In this document: piece after piece, positions 8,266-16,034 of the stretch | Layout: each line of letters opens with the position of its first letter | Position numbering within the stretch: position 1 is the stretch's first letter | Assembly: GCA_003611875.1 (NCBI GenBank) | Contig: RAYY01000042.1 | Location: 1-37,827 of the forward strand | Direction: 5' to 3' | Length of the DNA stretch: 37,827 bases | Origin: a bacterium D16-56 | GTDB taxonomy: Bacteria > Bacillota > Clostridia > Lachnospirales > Lachnospiraceae | Notes under the pieces: generated by a model | Told to the model about the DNA's origin: nothing | The model's database searches: none | The model's input: the letters and a program-made list of their open reading frames with translations, nothing else | Program-made: the position numbers and the translations under genes

Positions 8266-8553
8266 TTAGGGTTTTTCCGATTCCCCGGCAAGTACCTGCT
8301 CCATGATTTTTCGGTTCTCACTCTGACGGAACAGCAATTTCAAAAGCAGACTGACCTGTTCATCGGTCACAAGCTCCGGGTGGGGCAGGTAGCTTTCCAG
8401 TGCCGCCCCTCTGGTACAGAGCCGGTGCGTCCGCTCGTTCCGGGTTAATTGCTTCGCCTGGTGCTGCAACATTTTTTCTTCATGCTCCAACCGGCGCAGC
8501 TTCTTTTCCCCTTTTTCAATCGTCTGATTGAGTTTTTCCAGCTTCTCATTCAT
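8266..8553 (-). CDS. DUF3847 family protein
   Basis: A 95-residue protein with a helical, highly charged N-terminus (KLEKLNQTIEKGEKKLRRLE) that should form a coiled coil. The conserved segment RTHRLCTRGAALESYL follows, with a second helix at the end. This is the DUF3847 pattern found between oriT and the initiator gene of clostridial mobilizable elements. The start at 8551-8553 (MNEKLEK) has GGAGGGACG before it and overlaps the end of the initiator gene by a few bases, so the two are translationally coupled. Its position next to oriT suggests a relaxosome accessory or copy-control role, but that is inference. Confidence 0.75.
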   Translation of the reverse strand: MNEKLEKLNQTIEKGEKKLRRLEHEEKMLQHQAKQLTRNERTHRLCTRGAALESYLPHPELVTDEQVSLLLKLLFRQSENRKIMEQVLAGESEKP

Positions 8554-8884
8554 AACGGCGTCCCTCCTTTGGAAGTAAAACGTAAATGTGATTGGTTTCC
8601 CCCACGCCCTGACGGACACGCATAATCATTCCGGCTTGTTCCAACTCGTTCAAAGAACGCTTACAGGTCTGATAGCTGCGGGAAAGGGCTGCGGCCAGTT
8701 TTAGGACAGGGAAACGGATAAATAAAATCCCGTTGCTGTCCTCAATCCCGTCTGTCAGGGTTTCATCTAACAGGCGGGCGTACATGACTTTGGCTGTGCT
8801 GCTGACCGGCAGACGCAAGACCGCCCACGGCAAGGGCATACAGGGCGGCAGGGGCGTGTCGGCTGTCATAAATTCATAGTTCAT
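8546..8884 (-). CDS. RepA-like replication initiator, winged-helix N-terminal domain
   Basis: The 112-residue protein reads FMTADTPLPPCMPLPWAVLR and later SRSYQTCKRSLNELEQAGMI. This is a winged helix-turn-helix like the N-terminal domain of replication initiator protein A. The recognition helix is expected at about residues 68-85, and the wing at VRQGVGETNHIYVL. Plasmid RepA proteins are longer, so this is a mini-version with only the DNA-binding domain. It overlaps the gene upstream (stop at 8874) and the DUF3847 gene downstream, forming a compact three-gene operon. It may start replication of the excised element or act as a regulator. Confidence 0.7.
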   Translation of the reverse strand: MNYEFMTADTPLPPCMPLPWAVLRLPVSSTAKVMYARLLDETLTDGIEDSNGILFIRFPVLKLAAALSRSYQTCKRSLNELEQAGMIMRVRQGVGETNHIYVLLPKEGRRYE

Positions 8885-9065
8885 TCAGTGGGTGCCTCCT
8901 TTTTGTTCGTTTGGATAAATAGCGGGGGCAGTCAATGATAACCGCCCGGAAGCTCTGCTTGCACTCGTGCTGACACTTCCGGCAAAGCTCGTTGTAGCTT
9001 CTACGCTCCCGGTCGTTGAGGAAGAAAGCAAGCTCTTTCTTCAACTTCTTAGGCATTCTCGGCAT
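8874..9065 (-). CDS. Small Cys-rich protein of mobilizable elements
   Basis: A 63-residue, very basic protein starting MPRMPKKLKKELAFFLND. The start at 9063-9065 was chosen because GAAAGGAGG lies four bases before it; the longer frame has no such site. CRKCQHECKQSF holds three cysteines and a histidine that could bind zinc. The protein is a regular companion of the RepA-like and DUF3847 genes in these elements. It is first in the operon and overlaps the initiator gene by 11 bases. No experimental function is known to me. Confidence 0.7.
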   Translation of the reverse strand: MPRMPKKLKKELAFFLNDRERRSYNELCRKCQHECKQSFRAVIIDCPRYLSKRTKRRHPLNEL

Positions 9066-9085
9066 TGTACCTCCTTTCATGAAAA

Positions 9086-9122
9086 TCCGCCCATTTCAGC
9101 CAGAACAGCGGGAATGGGCGGA
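9086..9122. repeat. Strong hairpin in the leader of the RepA operon
   Basis: A ten-base perfect stem (TCCGCCCATT/AATGGGCGGA) lies just upstream of the ribosome site of the first gene. Read on the minus strand it is followed by TTTTC, so it may act as an attenuator. Confidence 0.5.
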
Positions 9123-9483
9123 TAGCAGGTTTTTGTGTATCGTTTCGGGGCGATTTTCAAGGAAAATACGGGCATAGAGCCGCTTAAAAATCCCCCATAG
9201 TATTACGGACAGGGGGAACTATCCCCTGTGAATTTGTTGTGTTTCGGTAGCGTTTCGGTGTTCATTTTTGCCGGTTCTCCCTGATGTCGTTCCTCCCCTG
9301 AATCTCACAGCGGCGTATCGCTCCCCTTGGTGCGCTCGTTTCCGTCAAGGCTCCTCCATCTCCCTGATAAAAGTCGCTGCGGCACTTCGCCGGGGAAGCA
9401 TATTCCATACAGGCCGGTCATTCGATTGGAATAATCCATCGATGAACTGCCTTTATCATAGGTCATTTTTGTACCCTGTGCCG
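9123..9483. other. Non-coding region with three GTTTCGG repeats
   Basis: No convincing gene is seen. GTTTCGG occurs at 9142-9148, 9241-9247 and 9252-9258, all in the same direction. Their place upstream of a RepA-like gene would fit initiator iterons, but the spacing is irregular and the unit is short. Confidence 0.25.
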
Positions 9484-9554
9484 TATGTCCATAAAGTAGG
9501 AAATCGCGGCAAAAATCAAAAATTTCCACGCTTATGGAAATGGTATGGTATAAT
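9484..9554 (+). promoter_or_regulatory. Promoter and operators of the first XRE regulator
   Basis: An extended -10 (TGG TATAAT, 9549-9554) lies downstream of a palindrome TTTCCA-N6-TGGAAA (9523-9540) and of a second conserved block (TATGTCCATAAAGTAGGAAA, from 9484). The same three elements precede the paralogue at 17846. This points to a shared operator and probably autoregulation. Confidence 0.7.
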
Positions 9555-9598
9555 GGGATTGACGGCGGCAGCCAGCCGCAGAAAGGGGTGCGTGCGCC

Positions 9599-10405
9599 GT
9601 GAAAGGTGCTACTACAATTCAGGAAAAACTTTGGGAGCTACGCAAGGATAAGGGCTTGAAGCTGGAAGAGCTGGCAAAGCAGACCGGCATTTCAAAATCA
9701 GCCCTCGCCAGCTATGAAGCCAACGATTACAAAGAAATCAACCACGGGAATCTGATTACGCTGGCTGATTTTTATGGAGTATCACTCGATTATCTGTTTT
9801 GCCGGACAGAAAACCGGGAGCAGATAAATACGCCTTTAATGGAGCTGCATTTGAGCGATGAAATGGTGGAGCTTCTAAAAAACGGGCGTATCAATAACCG
9901 GCTGCTCTGTGAGCTTGCCACTCATAAGGATTTTATCAAATTTTTGGCGGATATTGAAATTTATGTGGACGGTATCGCCAACATGCAAATCCAGAACCTT
10001 AACTCCCTTGTTGATTCTATCCGGCATGAAATCATTGAACGCCACCGTCCCGGTGAAGATGACCCATATCTGAAAGTGCTGCAAGCCGCCCATGTGACGG
10101 ATGATGAATATTTCAGCCGTATGGTGCTGGACGATATAAACCTGATTATCCGCGACATCCGGGAAGCTCATAAAAACGACAGCGAGAGCGCGCCCCAGAC
10201 CACGGTTGCCGATGAACTGAAAGAAAATCTGGACGCGGTGGAAAATTTCAAGGGCAGCCGTCAGGAGAAGCTGGTGTTTCTTTATTGCAAGCAGCTCGGT
10301 ATCAACTATAAAAATCTGTCGGAAGAAGAATTTCGCTGGTTTATCCGTATTCTTCAAAAGTCAAAGAAAATGGGTACGCCTATCAATCAGAGAAAAAAAC
10401 GGTAA
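9599..10405 (+). CDS. XRE-family transcriptional regulator, first copy
   Basis: A 268-residue protein. Residues 5-65 are a HTH_XRE domain (LRKDKGLKLEELAKQTGISK, then ALASYEANDYKEINHGNLIT, DFYGVSLDYL). The long C-terminal part (residues 75-268) is helical and not assigned. The start is GTG behind GAAAGGGG. It is about three-quarters identical to the protein at 17846, and even its promoter and 5' leader hairpin are conserved. It faces away from the RepA operon, so the intervening 500 bp holds divergent control signals. The likely role is repressor of element functions. Confidence 0.85.
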   Translation: MKGATTIQEKLWELRKDKGLKLEELAKQTGISKSALASYEANDYKEINHGNLITLADFYGVSLDYLFCRTENREQINTPLMELHLSDEMVELLKNGRINNRLLCELATHKDFIKFLADIEIYVDGIANMQIQNLNSLVDSIRHEIIERHRPGEDDPYLKVLQAAHVTDDEYFSRMVLDDINLIIRDIREAHKNDSESAPQTTVADELKENLDAVENFKGSRQEKLVFLYCKQLGINYKNLSEEEFRWFIRILQKSKKMGTPINQRKKR

Positions 10406-10558
10406 AATAATCGCTGGGGCATGGTTGTTTTTTGCTTCCCATGTAACATCATTTGTGCTGTGATTATCTAATCAAATTTTTCTTATACTTTTTTACAATA
10501 GATATTTTTGCTCTATATTTGACCTCTACTGGACAAATAGGCAGAAAAACAATGAAGC

Positions 10559-10589
10559 AGCCACAGATAGAGTTCCTCTGTTAGTGGCT
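10559..10589 (+). terminator. Hairpin after the first XRE gene
   Basis: AGCCAC-AGATAGAG pairs with CTCTGTTA-GTGGCT, followed by ACCTTTTACT. The T tract is short. The region 10406-10550 also has a degenerate CATGG/CCATG hairpin related to the terminator of the second XRE gene. Confidence 0.5.
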
Positions 10590-10610
10590 ACCTTTTACTC
10601 CAAAAAGAAG

Positions 10611-10637
10611 AGAGTGGAATTCAAAGAATTCCACTCT
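10611..10637 (-). terminator. Terminator of the secreted/membrane protein pair
   Basis: A perfect 12-bp inverted repeat (AGAGTGGAATTC/GAATTCCACTCT) with a three-base loop, followed on the minus strand by CTTCTTTTTGG. Confidence 0.65.
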
Positions 10638-10663
10638 AATTATTGATAAAAATTTTTGTATTA

Positions 10664-10954
10664 TTAGATAAAGTATCCAAAATACTGCATCAGTGCCAAA
10701 AAACCTAAAAACAAATTGATTATAAATAATACGCCAAACAATAACACCAAAACAGCATTAAAAATCTTTATGCTATTAGATTTTGCTTCTTTATAACTTA
10801 AACACCCATTAACAATCCACAATAGAAGCAATGGATTCCATCCTAAAATTGGAATTAAAAATGCCAATCCAAATGAAATTCCTATAAATAAAACATATCG
10901 ACGATCCGGATTTAAAATCCATTTTCTGAGAAACAGTTGCAGTTGTTTCTTCAT
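10664..10954 (-). CDS. Small membrane protein of unknown function
   Basis: A 96-residue protein with a basic N-terminus (MKKQLQLFLRKWILNPDRR). Two or three membrane segments follow, at about residues 20-48 (YVLFIGISFGLAFLIPILG, LLLLWIVNG) and 64-92 (IFNAVLVLLFGVLFIINLFL). The start overlaps the stop of the secreted-protein gene (ATGA), so the two are translated together. I do not recognise the family. A membrane partner or immunity-type role for the secreted protein is possible but unproven. Confidence 0.6.
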   Translation of the reverse strand: MKKQLQLFLRKWILNPDRRYVLFIGISFGLAFLIPILGWNPLLLLWIVNGCLSYKEAKSNSIKIFNAVLVLLFGVLFIINLFLGFLALMQYFGYFI

Positions 10955-11646
10955 ACTTCAATCGTGAAATTCGATACATTAGTAAACGGTCCGAGCGTAC
11001 CTGTTACGTAATCAACTCCCGGAATAGGGCAACTAACAGTATGTGTTGTTGTGACAGTAAACGAAGCCGAAGTTTTGTTGCTATTGATAGCTGGCTTTGT
11101 AGTCCTTATGCTATCCAAACTTCCAGAAAAAAGTGCTCCTAAATCACTAAAAGACACATTTATAGTAGGAGATGGAAAATCAATAATCTCATTTGTAGAA
11201 TCTTGATATCCATATGAGCCAGTAGCAGTAACAACTAAATACCAACTTTTACCATCATAAGGGAAGCCATTTTGTTTAACCAAATGGACTACACTTTCTT
11301 CATACTGAGGGTGCAAAACTGTGCGAGTCGTTACATCTGGAACAATATTCTTATGTCCAGTCAATTGAGAAATTCCTTCTTTAAAACATCCAGATAAAAT
11401 AGCATCATAATTTCCACTTTGGTAAATTGCATTATATCTTGTTAAAAAGCTATTTGTTATGTCTATTCCGTTAGCGTTATATACTTCACCTTTTCCCTCA
11501 AATACTTGGTCACACACCCTCTTAAAATCAGCACTGGCAACAGGAACCTCTCTTTCATCAACTGATGAAGCGAAAGCCGTTGTGCTGAAACTGAATATCA
11601 AACACAAAGTCAAAAACATCGCAAATAATTTTTTCATTTTCGCCAT
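10951..11646 (-). CDS. Secreted protein of unknown function
   Basis: A 231-residue protein with a clear signal peptide (MKKLFAMFLTLCLIFSF, cleavage near AFA/S, residue 27). The mature part contains two cysteines before residue 90, one at about residue 212, and a serine/threonine-rich, beta-looking C-terminus (TSASFTVTTTHTVSCPIPG). AAGGAG precedes the start. It is first in a two-gene operon with the membrane protein and has its own promoter. Low GC content sets it apart from both neighbouring conjugation blocks, which suggests cargo. I do not recognise the fold. Confidence 0.65.
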   Translation of the reverse strand: MAKMKKLFAMFLTLCLIFSFSTTAFASSVDEREVPVASADFKRVCDQVFEGKGEVYNANGIDITNSFLTRYNAIYQSGNYDAILSGCFKEGISQLTGHKNIVPDVTTRTVLHPQYEESVVHLVKQNGFPYDGKSWYLVVTATGSYGYQDSTNEIIDFPSPTINVSFSDLGALFSGSLDSIRTTKPAINSNKTSASFTVTTTHTVSCPIPGVDYVTGTLGPFTNVSNFTIEV

Positions 11647-11692
11647 AAAAAATCTCCTTATTTTGTAGAAAAGTTTGTGTGGTTCCTTTTAA

Positions 11693-11721
11693 ACAATAGC
11701 ATAATTGTGCGAAATATTCAA
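11693..11721 (-). promoter_or_regulatory. Promoter of the secreted/membrane pair
   Basis: -35 TTGAAT (11716-11721), a 17-bp spacer and -10 TATTGT (11693-11698) on the minus strand. Confidence 0.5.
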
Positions 11722-11781
11722 GTTATTTTTTGAATAATTATAATTATTGTTTATATCCAACAAAATTTTATAATTATGTAT

Positions 11782-11985
11782 CTACTCCCGTTCTAACTCT
11801 ATCACATCTGAAATATCACAATTTAGAGTTTCACAAATCTTTGTCAGCGTTTCCATGCTGATATGCTTTCCCTTTCCCATGTTGGCAATCATATTTGTGG
11901 TAAGACCGGCAGCCAGCCGTAAATCCTCTTTCCGCATATTGCGTTCTATCAGCGTATGCCATAGCGGTTTGTAGCTTATATACAT
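11782..11985 (-). CDS. Small XRE/Cro-type DNA-binding protein
   Basis: A 67-residue single-domain HTH protein (LIERNMRKEDLRLAAGLTTN, then MIANMGKGKHISMETLTKIC). It ends with the usual CDISDVIEL helix. Proteins of this size regulate conjugative-element modules in Clostridia. The gene is monocistronic in the minus direction, upstream of the secreted/membrane pair. No obvious operator palindrome was seen beside it. Confidence 0.8.
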   Translation of the reverse strand: MYISYKPLWHTLIERNMRKEDLRLAAGLTTNMIANMGKGKHISMETLTKICETLNCDISDVIELERE

Positions 11986-12003
11986 CTATCAGCCTGCCTT
12001 TCT

Positions 12004-12022
12004 CCCCGTGTCGGGGGCTTTT
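12004..12022 (+). terminator. Short GC hairpin with T tract
   Basis: CCCCG-TGT-CGGGG followed by GCTTTT on the plus strand. It may stop plus-strand read-through into the conjugation block. Confidence 0.35.
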
Positions 12023-12122
12023 GTACTCATTATACCATTGGACTTGCTAAACCACAAACATTTCTTGACCGCTCGCCGGTTCTGTCTGGATTGTGCTTTT
12101 CCTTTCCGCTTTTTGATTACAT

Positions 12123-12281
12123 CTAATTAGCCATGAACTGTTTCATGCCTTGACTTTTTGAGCCAGGGTTGTCCGAGCCGTAGCCCTCCAAAAGATTAAC
12201 TACGCCCCATACGCCAAGGCCAGCACCGAGAGCAACCACAAGGGTCTGCAAAGTATCAATAGCGGAAGTAAAAAACTGCAT
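12123..12281 (-). pseudogene. Maff2-family conjugative-element membrane protein, truncated
   Basis: The frame reads MQFFTSAIDTLQTLVVALGA, continues GLGVWGVVNLLEGYG, and stops after MKQFMAN, 52 residues in all. The start has an AAAGGAGG site. Maff2 proteins are small TM proteins that follow VirD4 in Clostridia conjugative elements. The family continues with a second hydrophobic segment, which is absent here. The stop coincides with a change to AT-rich DNA, so this is the broken downstream edge of the conjugation block. The gene lies in line with VirD4, 97 bp downstream. Confidence 0.7.
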
Positions 12282-12348
12282 AGAGCCTCCTTTTCTCCGG
12301 GGTATTCCCGGCCATGAAAAAAGCCACCATTTCTGGCGGCAGTTACCG

Positions 12349-12373
12349 ACTTCGGGACACTTTGTCCCAAAGT
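12349..12373. repeat. 25-bp palindrome, copy A
   Basis: Arms ACTTCGGGACA and TGTCCCAAAGT around CTT. It lies 4 bp past the VirD4 stop codon. One of four copies (others at 14700, 16035 and 17061). Confidence 0.75.
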
Positions 12374-12377
12374 CTAT

Positions 12378-14216
12378 TTATGCAAAGGCATCCGGATCGT
12401 CAATATCGTCATAGTTGAGGATGTCCTCGTCCTCGCCTGTGAGCCCATTGTCCTCCACGGATACCTTATACACCTCGCATAGTTCCTCCGGCCCGGGCCG
12501 CCTGCGGCGGTTTATGAGCCTGTCGAGGTCAAAGGCGTTTTTCTTTTTATCGGCTTCAGCCGTGTATTTATAGTTGGGGTGCTTTTTCAAATCATATTTG
12601 GAAGAGAAGAACGGGGGCAGGCCCCGTAACTGCAAAATGCACTTGTCCCCCGGCATAGTTGCCAGTTCCGCTGGGGTCATCAGCTCCCGGCCCAGCCGCT
12701 GGTTGTTCTGGCTGTAGCTTTCCGACTGGCCACGGGAACGGCTGTCGGTCTGCATGGAGATAGTGGCCTTTCCCAGCCAGTTCTCGGATATTTCCTTGAT
12801 CGTGCTGGCCTCCCGGCCCCCGAGGAAGATCACGCTGTCCATATTTCCCAAAATCGTCTCAGCGTGTTTGTCATAAATAGCCTTGCACTGCGCTAACTGC
12901 TGGTAAAAGAGGGTCAGCGACACCTCCCGGGAGCGGATGACCGCCACAATCTTTTCAAGCTGGGGAACCTGTCCCGTGTTGGCCGCCTCGTCCCACAGCA
13001 CCCGCACATGGTAGGGCAGGCGGCCACCGTGAACATTGTCGGCCCGCTCGCACAGGAGATTGAACATCTGCGAAAAAGCCAGGGCCACAAGGAAGTTATA
13101 GGTCTGGGTGGTGTCCGAGATAATAAAGAACACCGCCGTTTTCCGATCCCCGATGCGGTCAAGCTCCAGCTCGTCATAGGACATAATCTCCCGGAGCTGG
13201 GGGATGTCAAAGGGCGCAAGCCTGGCCCCGCAGGAAATCAAAATGCTTTTTGCCGTCTTGCCGCTGGCCAGCTTGTACTTTTTGTACTGCTTGACAGCGA
13301 AACAATCCGGCTTTCTCTTTTCCAGCCCGGAAAACATATAGTCCACGGCGTTCATAAATTCCTCGTCATCCTCTTTGACCTCCATCCCGGAAATCATATC
13401 CACCAGAGTGTTCATGTTCCGATCCTCGGCGGGGCCCTCGAAAATGATATAGGCGATCAAAGCGCAGTAGAGCAAAGTTTCCGATTTTGTCCAGAACGGG
13501 TCGCCCTCCTTGCCCTCGCCCTTGGTGTTGGAAATGAGGGCATCCACAAATTTAAGGATGTCGGCCTCGTTCTTGATATAGGCCAGCGGGTTATAGTGCA
13601 TGGATTTTGAAAAATCAATGCTGTTGAATACCTTGACCTTATAGCCCTTTTTCTTTTGGAGAAAACAGCCCACCTGGAACAGCACCCCGCCCTTGGGATC
13701 GACCACCACGAAAGAGGAATGAGCCTGGAGCAGTTGGGGCGTGAGCCAGAACCGGGTTTTTCCCGAGCCGGACGAGCCGATCACGCAGCAGTTTAGGTTG
13801 CGGGCGTTGGCCGGGATCTTGGGCCGGGTATTCATAGTGAGAAATTCCGTCCCAGTCAGAATGACATTGTTTTCAAACTTTGGATCGACAAAGGGCTTGA
13901 TGTCTTTTTCCGTCCCCCACCGGGCCGATCCATACTCTTCATCCCGGCGGAATTTTTTAGCGTTTTTGCTTTTTACATAGATCAGCAGACGGAACGCCGC
14001 CGCCCCCACAATGCCGATCAGCCAGTCAAAGGGATGGACTCCTGGGGCGAAGTCGGCAAAGGCCGGGCCGATGGTCTGGCCCAGCCCGATCAATTTGTGG
14101 GCGAAATCCGTACCCGCCGCCAGCCGGTAGGCCGTCCCGATTTTCAGACAGGCCCACAGGATAAAAAGGTAGGGGATGTTGGGTATCAAATATTTTTTTA
14201 TGCTATCTGTCCTCAC
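12378..14216 (-). CDS. virD4: VirD4-type coupling protein (CD1115 family)
   Basis: This is the type IV coupling ATPase that brings the relaxosome to the conjugation channel. The 612-residue protein has two N-terminal membrane segments (about residues 10-30 and 62-80). Walker A GSSGSGKT is at 147-154, VVDPKGG at 171-177 and Walker B LWDEAAN at 407-413. A TraG-like IRSREVSLTLFYQQLAQ segment follows, and the C-terminus is acidic. It is full length for the family. Its start overlaps PcfB by 14 bases, a standard order in these elements. The rest of the mating-pair machinery that should lie downstream (Maff2 onward) is lost. Confidence 0.9.
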   Translation of the reverse strand: MRTDSIKKYLIPNIPYLFILWACLKIGTAYRLAAGTDFAHKLIGLGQTIGPAFADFAPGVHPFDWLIGIVGAAAFRLLIYVKSKNAKKFRRDEEYGSARWGTEKDIKPFVDPKFENNVILTGTEFLTMNTRPKIPANARNLNCCVIGSSGSGKTRFWLTPQLLQAHSSFVVVDPKGGVLFQVGCFLQKKKGYKVKVFNSIDFSKSMHYNPLAYIKNEADILKFVDALISNTKGEGKEGDPFWTKSETLLYCALIAYIIFEGPAEDRNMNTLVDMISGMEVKEDDEEFMNAVDYMFSGLEKRKPDCFAVKQYKKYKLASGKTAKSILISCGARLAPFDIPQLREIMSYDELELDRIGDRKTAVFFIISDTTQTYNFLVALAFSQMFNLLCERADNVHGGRLPYHVRVLWDEAANTGQVPQLEKIVAVIRSREVSLTLFYQQLAQCKAIYDKHAETILGNMDSVIFLGGREASTIKEISENWLGKATISMQTDSRSRGQSESYSQNNQRLGRELMTPAELATMPGDKCILQLRGLPPFFSSKYDLKKHPNYKYTAEADKKKNAFDLDRLINRRRRPGPEELCEVYKVSVEDNGLTGEDEDILNYDDIDDPDAFA

Positions 14217-14679
14217 GGGCCGCCTCCTTTACTCGTTCTTTCGCCCGGGGCTTTTCCACCGCAAGCCGCTCCGCCGCCTGTTTCAGTTGCTCCCGGATAG
14301 GGATGCGGCTGGATTTTGACTGCGTGAGCAGTTTCCGGGAATAGCTTTCAAAGCAGGCGGTAACAGCGTCCGCCTGTCCCGCCTTGAAAAACAGCAGATA
14401 CTTGTCCGGCCCGGTTTTATAAAAGGCATAGTCCACATTGAAACGGCGGGCCATGCGGTCAAAGAGTTTCGGGGCCTCCACTTCGATGCTGTTCACATTT
14501 TCGCCGTGGGCCATGAGCTTTTTCACGCTCTGCCTGCCGTGGGGCCTTTGGGCCGCCCGGTGCCGTTTGGCGATCTGGCCCCCAGCCGCCTGGAGCACAT
14601 AGGCCAGCCCCCGGGCCGTCAGTTTGCCAGCCCGGACAGAGATCGCTATGGAGCTCCGGGAAATTTCTTCATCAATCAG
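14203..14679 (-). CDS. pcfB: PcfB-family conjugation protein
   Basis: PcfB of pCF10 is a relaxosome accessory protein that contacts the coupling protein. The frame from 14679 encodes 158 residues beginning LIDEEISRSSIAISVRAGKL, which matches family length and N-terminus. The only ATG in frame would remove about 27 conserved residues. The start therefore appears to be CTG (14677-14679), about ten bases after AAAGGAGG; ATT one codon later is the alternative. Key segments are SVKKLMAHGENVNSIEV and YAFYKTGPDKYLLFFKAGQA. The gene is followed by VirD4 with a 14-base overlap. Confidence 0.75.
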   Translation of the reverse strand: MIDEEISRSSIAISVRAGKLTARGLAYVLQAAGGQIAKRHRAAQRPHGRQSVKKLMAHGENVNSIEVEAPKLFDRMARRFNVDYAFYKTGPDKYLLFFKAGQADAVTACFESYSRKLLTQSKSSRIPIREQLKQAAERLAVEKPRAKERVKEAAREDR

Positions 14680-14699
14680 TTACACCGCCTCCTTTCTCC

Positions 14700-14724
14700 G
14701 CTTTGGGACAAAATGTCTCGAAGT
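14700..14724. repeat. 25-bp palindrome, copy B
   Basis: Reads GCTTTGGGACA-AAA-TGTCTCGAAGT, inverted relative to copy A. It is 6 bp past the ArdA stop and just before PcfB. Confidence 0.75.
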
Positions 14725-14730
14725 GCCTTG

Positions 14731-15435
14731 TCAGCGTTCCTCCCGGCCTTTTTCGGTCAGCCGCCGAAAGCCCTCTTTCGAGGAACCGTCAATCACCTCT
14801 TTGTAGGCGGCCATCTGCTCCCGGATAGAAAGCTGGGGATAAGAAAACACCTTATGCTCGGCGGGGATGTCCTGGGGGCCGTGATAATATTCCTTAAAGT
14901 CTCCGCTGGTCTGAACCACATAGCCGCCTGGGGCCATGTGGCCGCCCTCGTTGATGGAGATGTCCCTGCCGTATGCCTCATAGTCGAAATAGTCTTTCAG
15001 TTCTTCCGGGATCGGCAAGTCCTCCGCCCAATAACGGCCCAAGTCCTCCTCATTTTCAATATCCGGGTAAAATTCAAAGCAATCCAGATTTTGCGTCAGA
15101 TTGATAATATCTGCCACACTGGAGGTATGCGCCCCCATATGGAGCACTGCCTCAAATTTTTCAAGTTCCCCTTGATCGAGTTCCGAGAGCAGGCAGGCCA
15201 GATGGTTAAGCTCGTCCAGATTTTCATATTCACCCAGATAGTCATAGAGCCCCAGCACATCGCCGTCAAAGCTGGTAATAAAAAATTCCTCATACCGTAT
15301 GCCGTCCACGCCGATGTGTTTCAGCAACGCCTGCACCTCCTGGGGGCTGGTGGGAAATTCCAGTGTTTCCCCCACCAATTCCCCCTCGTTGTATTTGCCG
15401 AGGTTGGTAATGTAAGCCTCAAACAAGGATGCCAT
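14731..15435 (-). CDS. ardA: Antirestriction protein ArdA
   Basis: ArdA mimics B-form DNA and blocks type I restriction during conjugative entry. The 234-residue protein is strongly acidic, with clusters such as YEEFFITSFDGDVLGLYDYL, ELSELDQGELEKFEAVL-like stretches, and SGDFKEYYHGPQDIP. It is longer than the 165-residue Tn916 ArdA, as is common for the Firmicute element version, and ends with QMAAYKEVIDG. Its ATG overlaps the TGA of the gene before it (TGATG), giving translational coupling. It is part of the conjugation operon. Confidence 0.85.
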   Translation of the reverse strand: MASLFEAYITNLGKYNEGELVGETLEFPTSPQEVQALLKHIGVDGIRYEEFFITSFDGDVLGLYDYLGEYENLDELNHLACLLSELDQGELEKFEAVLHMGAHTSSVADIINLTQNLDCFEFYPDIENEEDLGRYWAEDLPIPEELKDYFDYEAYGRDISINEGGHMAPGGYVVQTSGDFKEYYHGPQDIPAEHKVFSYPQLSIREQMAAYKEVIDGSSKEGFRRLTEKGREER

Positions 15436-15776
15436 CAGCGTTTGCCCTGGCCCTTGACGGTCAAAATACCCTCAAGGGTGGTGGCGGTAATCCCCAGCCG
15501 CTGGGCTACGGCAATATCATTTTTCATGGCCTCGGTCATGCTGTGGCCGCATACCACCAGCACACGGGAACGGCGGAGCAGGTCACGGCCAATGTCAATG
15601 CCGCTTTTATGCTCCTCGGGTACTGCGTCATTGAGGAACAGCGGTAGGTAGAGGGCGGGGCAGATCGGGGCAAAGCCCGCCTCATATACGGCCCGGCAAT
15701 ACTGGGCCGCCAGTTCTGCGTTTTCACTGTCGCCGCCAAACCATGCGGCGGTAATGTATGCAAGGGGTCGTTTCAT
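15435..15776 (-). CDS. DUF7768-type protein (nucleoside deoxyribosyltransferase-like)
   Basis: A 113-residue protein starting MKRPLAYITAAWFGGDSENA. The start at 15774-15776 was chosen for the GGAGG eleven bases upstream. YITAAWFGG and LVVCGHSMTEAMKNDIAVA resemble the nucleotide-binding half of nucleoside 2-deoxyribosyltransferase-like folds (related to DUF4406). It is coupled to ArdA by TGATG. A role in modifying nucleotides during DNA entry is possible, but nothing here proves catalytic activity. Confidence 0.7.
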   Translation of the reverse strand: MKRPLAYITAAWFGGDSENAELAAQYCRAVYEAGFAPICPALYLPLFLNDAVPEEHKSGIDIGRDLLRRSRVLVVCGHSMTEAMKNDIAVAQRLGITATTLEGILTVKGQGKR

Positions 15777-15852
15777 AAGTAAAAACCTCCGTTCTATAAT
15801 AAAATCGTTCAACCCTAACCCCCCGCCCTTTCCCAATCATGGGAAAGGGGGC

Positions 15853-16016
15853 GGCTCTGGAGGATATACCCCCGCCGCTTGGCCGGAGATAGCACAGCCG
15901 GGGCAGGCCGTAAAGGGCAAGCCGCCGCAAGCGGCGGGGCCGTTGGCCCCCTTGACGGCCCGCTCCCGACTGCGCTTTTTTATCCCCGGCGACGGGGGAT
16001 ATATACCACCAGAGCC
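15853..16016. repeat. 164-bp GC-rich element with imperfect terminal inverted repeats
   Basis: The ends GGCTCTGG...TATA..CCCCCG and CGGGGGATATATACCACCAGAGCC are inverted copies. Inside are further stems (GCCGCCGCAAGCGGCGG, GGCCGTTGGCCCCCTTGACGGCC). No reading frame is convincing. It fills the gap between ParB and the DUF7768 gene. It may be a MITE-like element or a structured RNA. Confidence 0.5.
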
Positions 16017-16034
16017 ATCGCAGAGGGGCAGAGC

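Noticed and set aside
7895-8321. Minus-strand open frames over the oriT region
   Set aside because: The sequence consists of nested hairpins and oriT; neither frame has a ribosome site or protein-like composition.
9268-9651. Plus-strand frame running into the first XRE gene
   Set aside because: Its conservation with a similar frame upstream of the second XRE gene comes from shared promoter and operator DNA, not coding.
14506-15651. 381-codon plus-strand open frame
   Set aside because: It is antisense to PcfB, ArdA and DUF7768, which have clear families and ribosome sites. High GC creates long opposite-strand frames.
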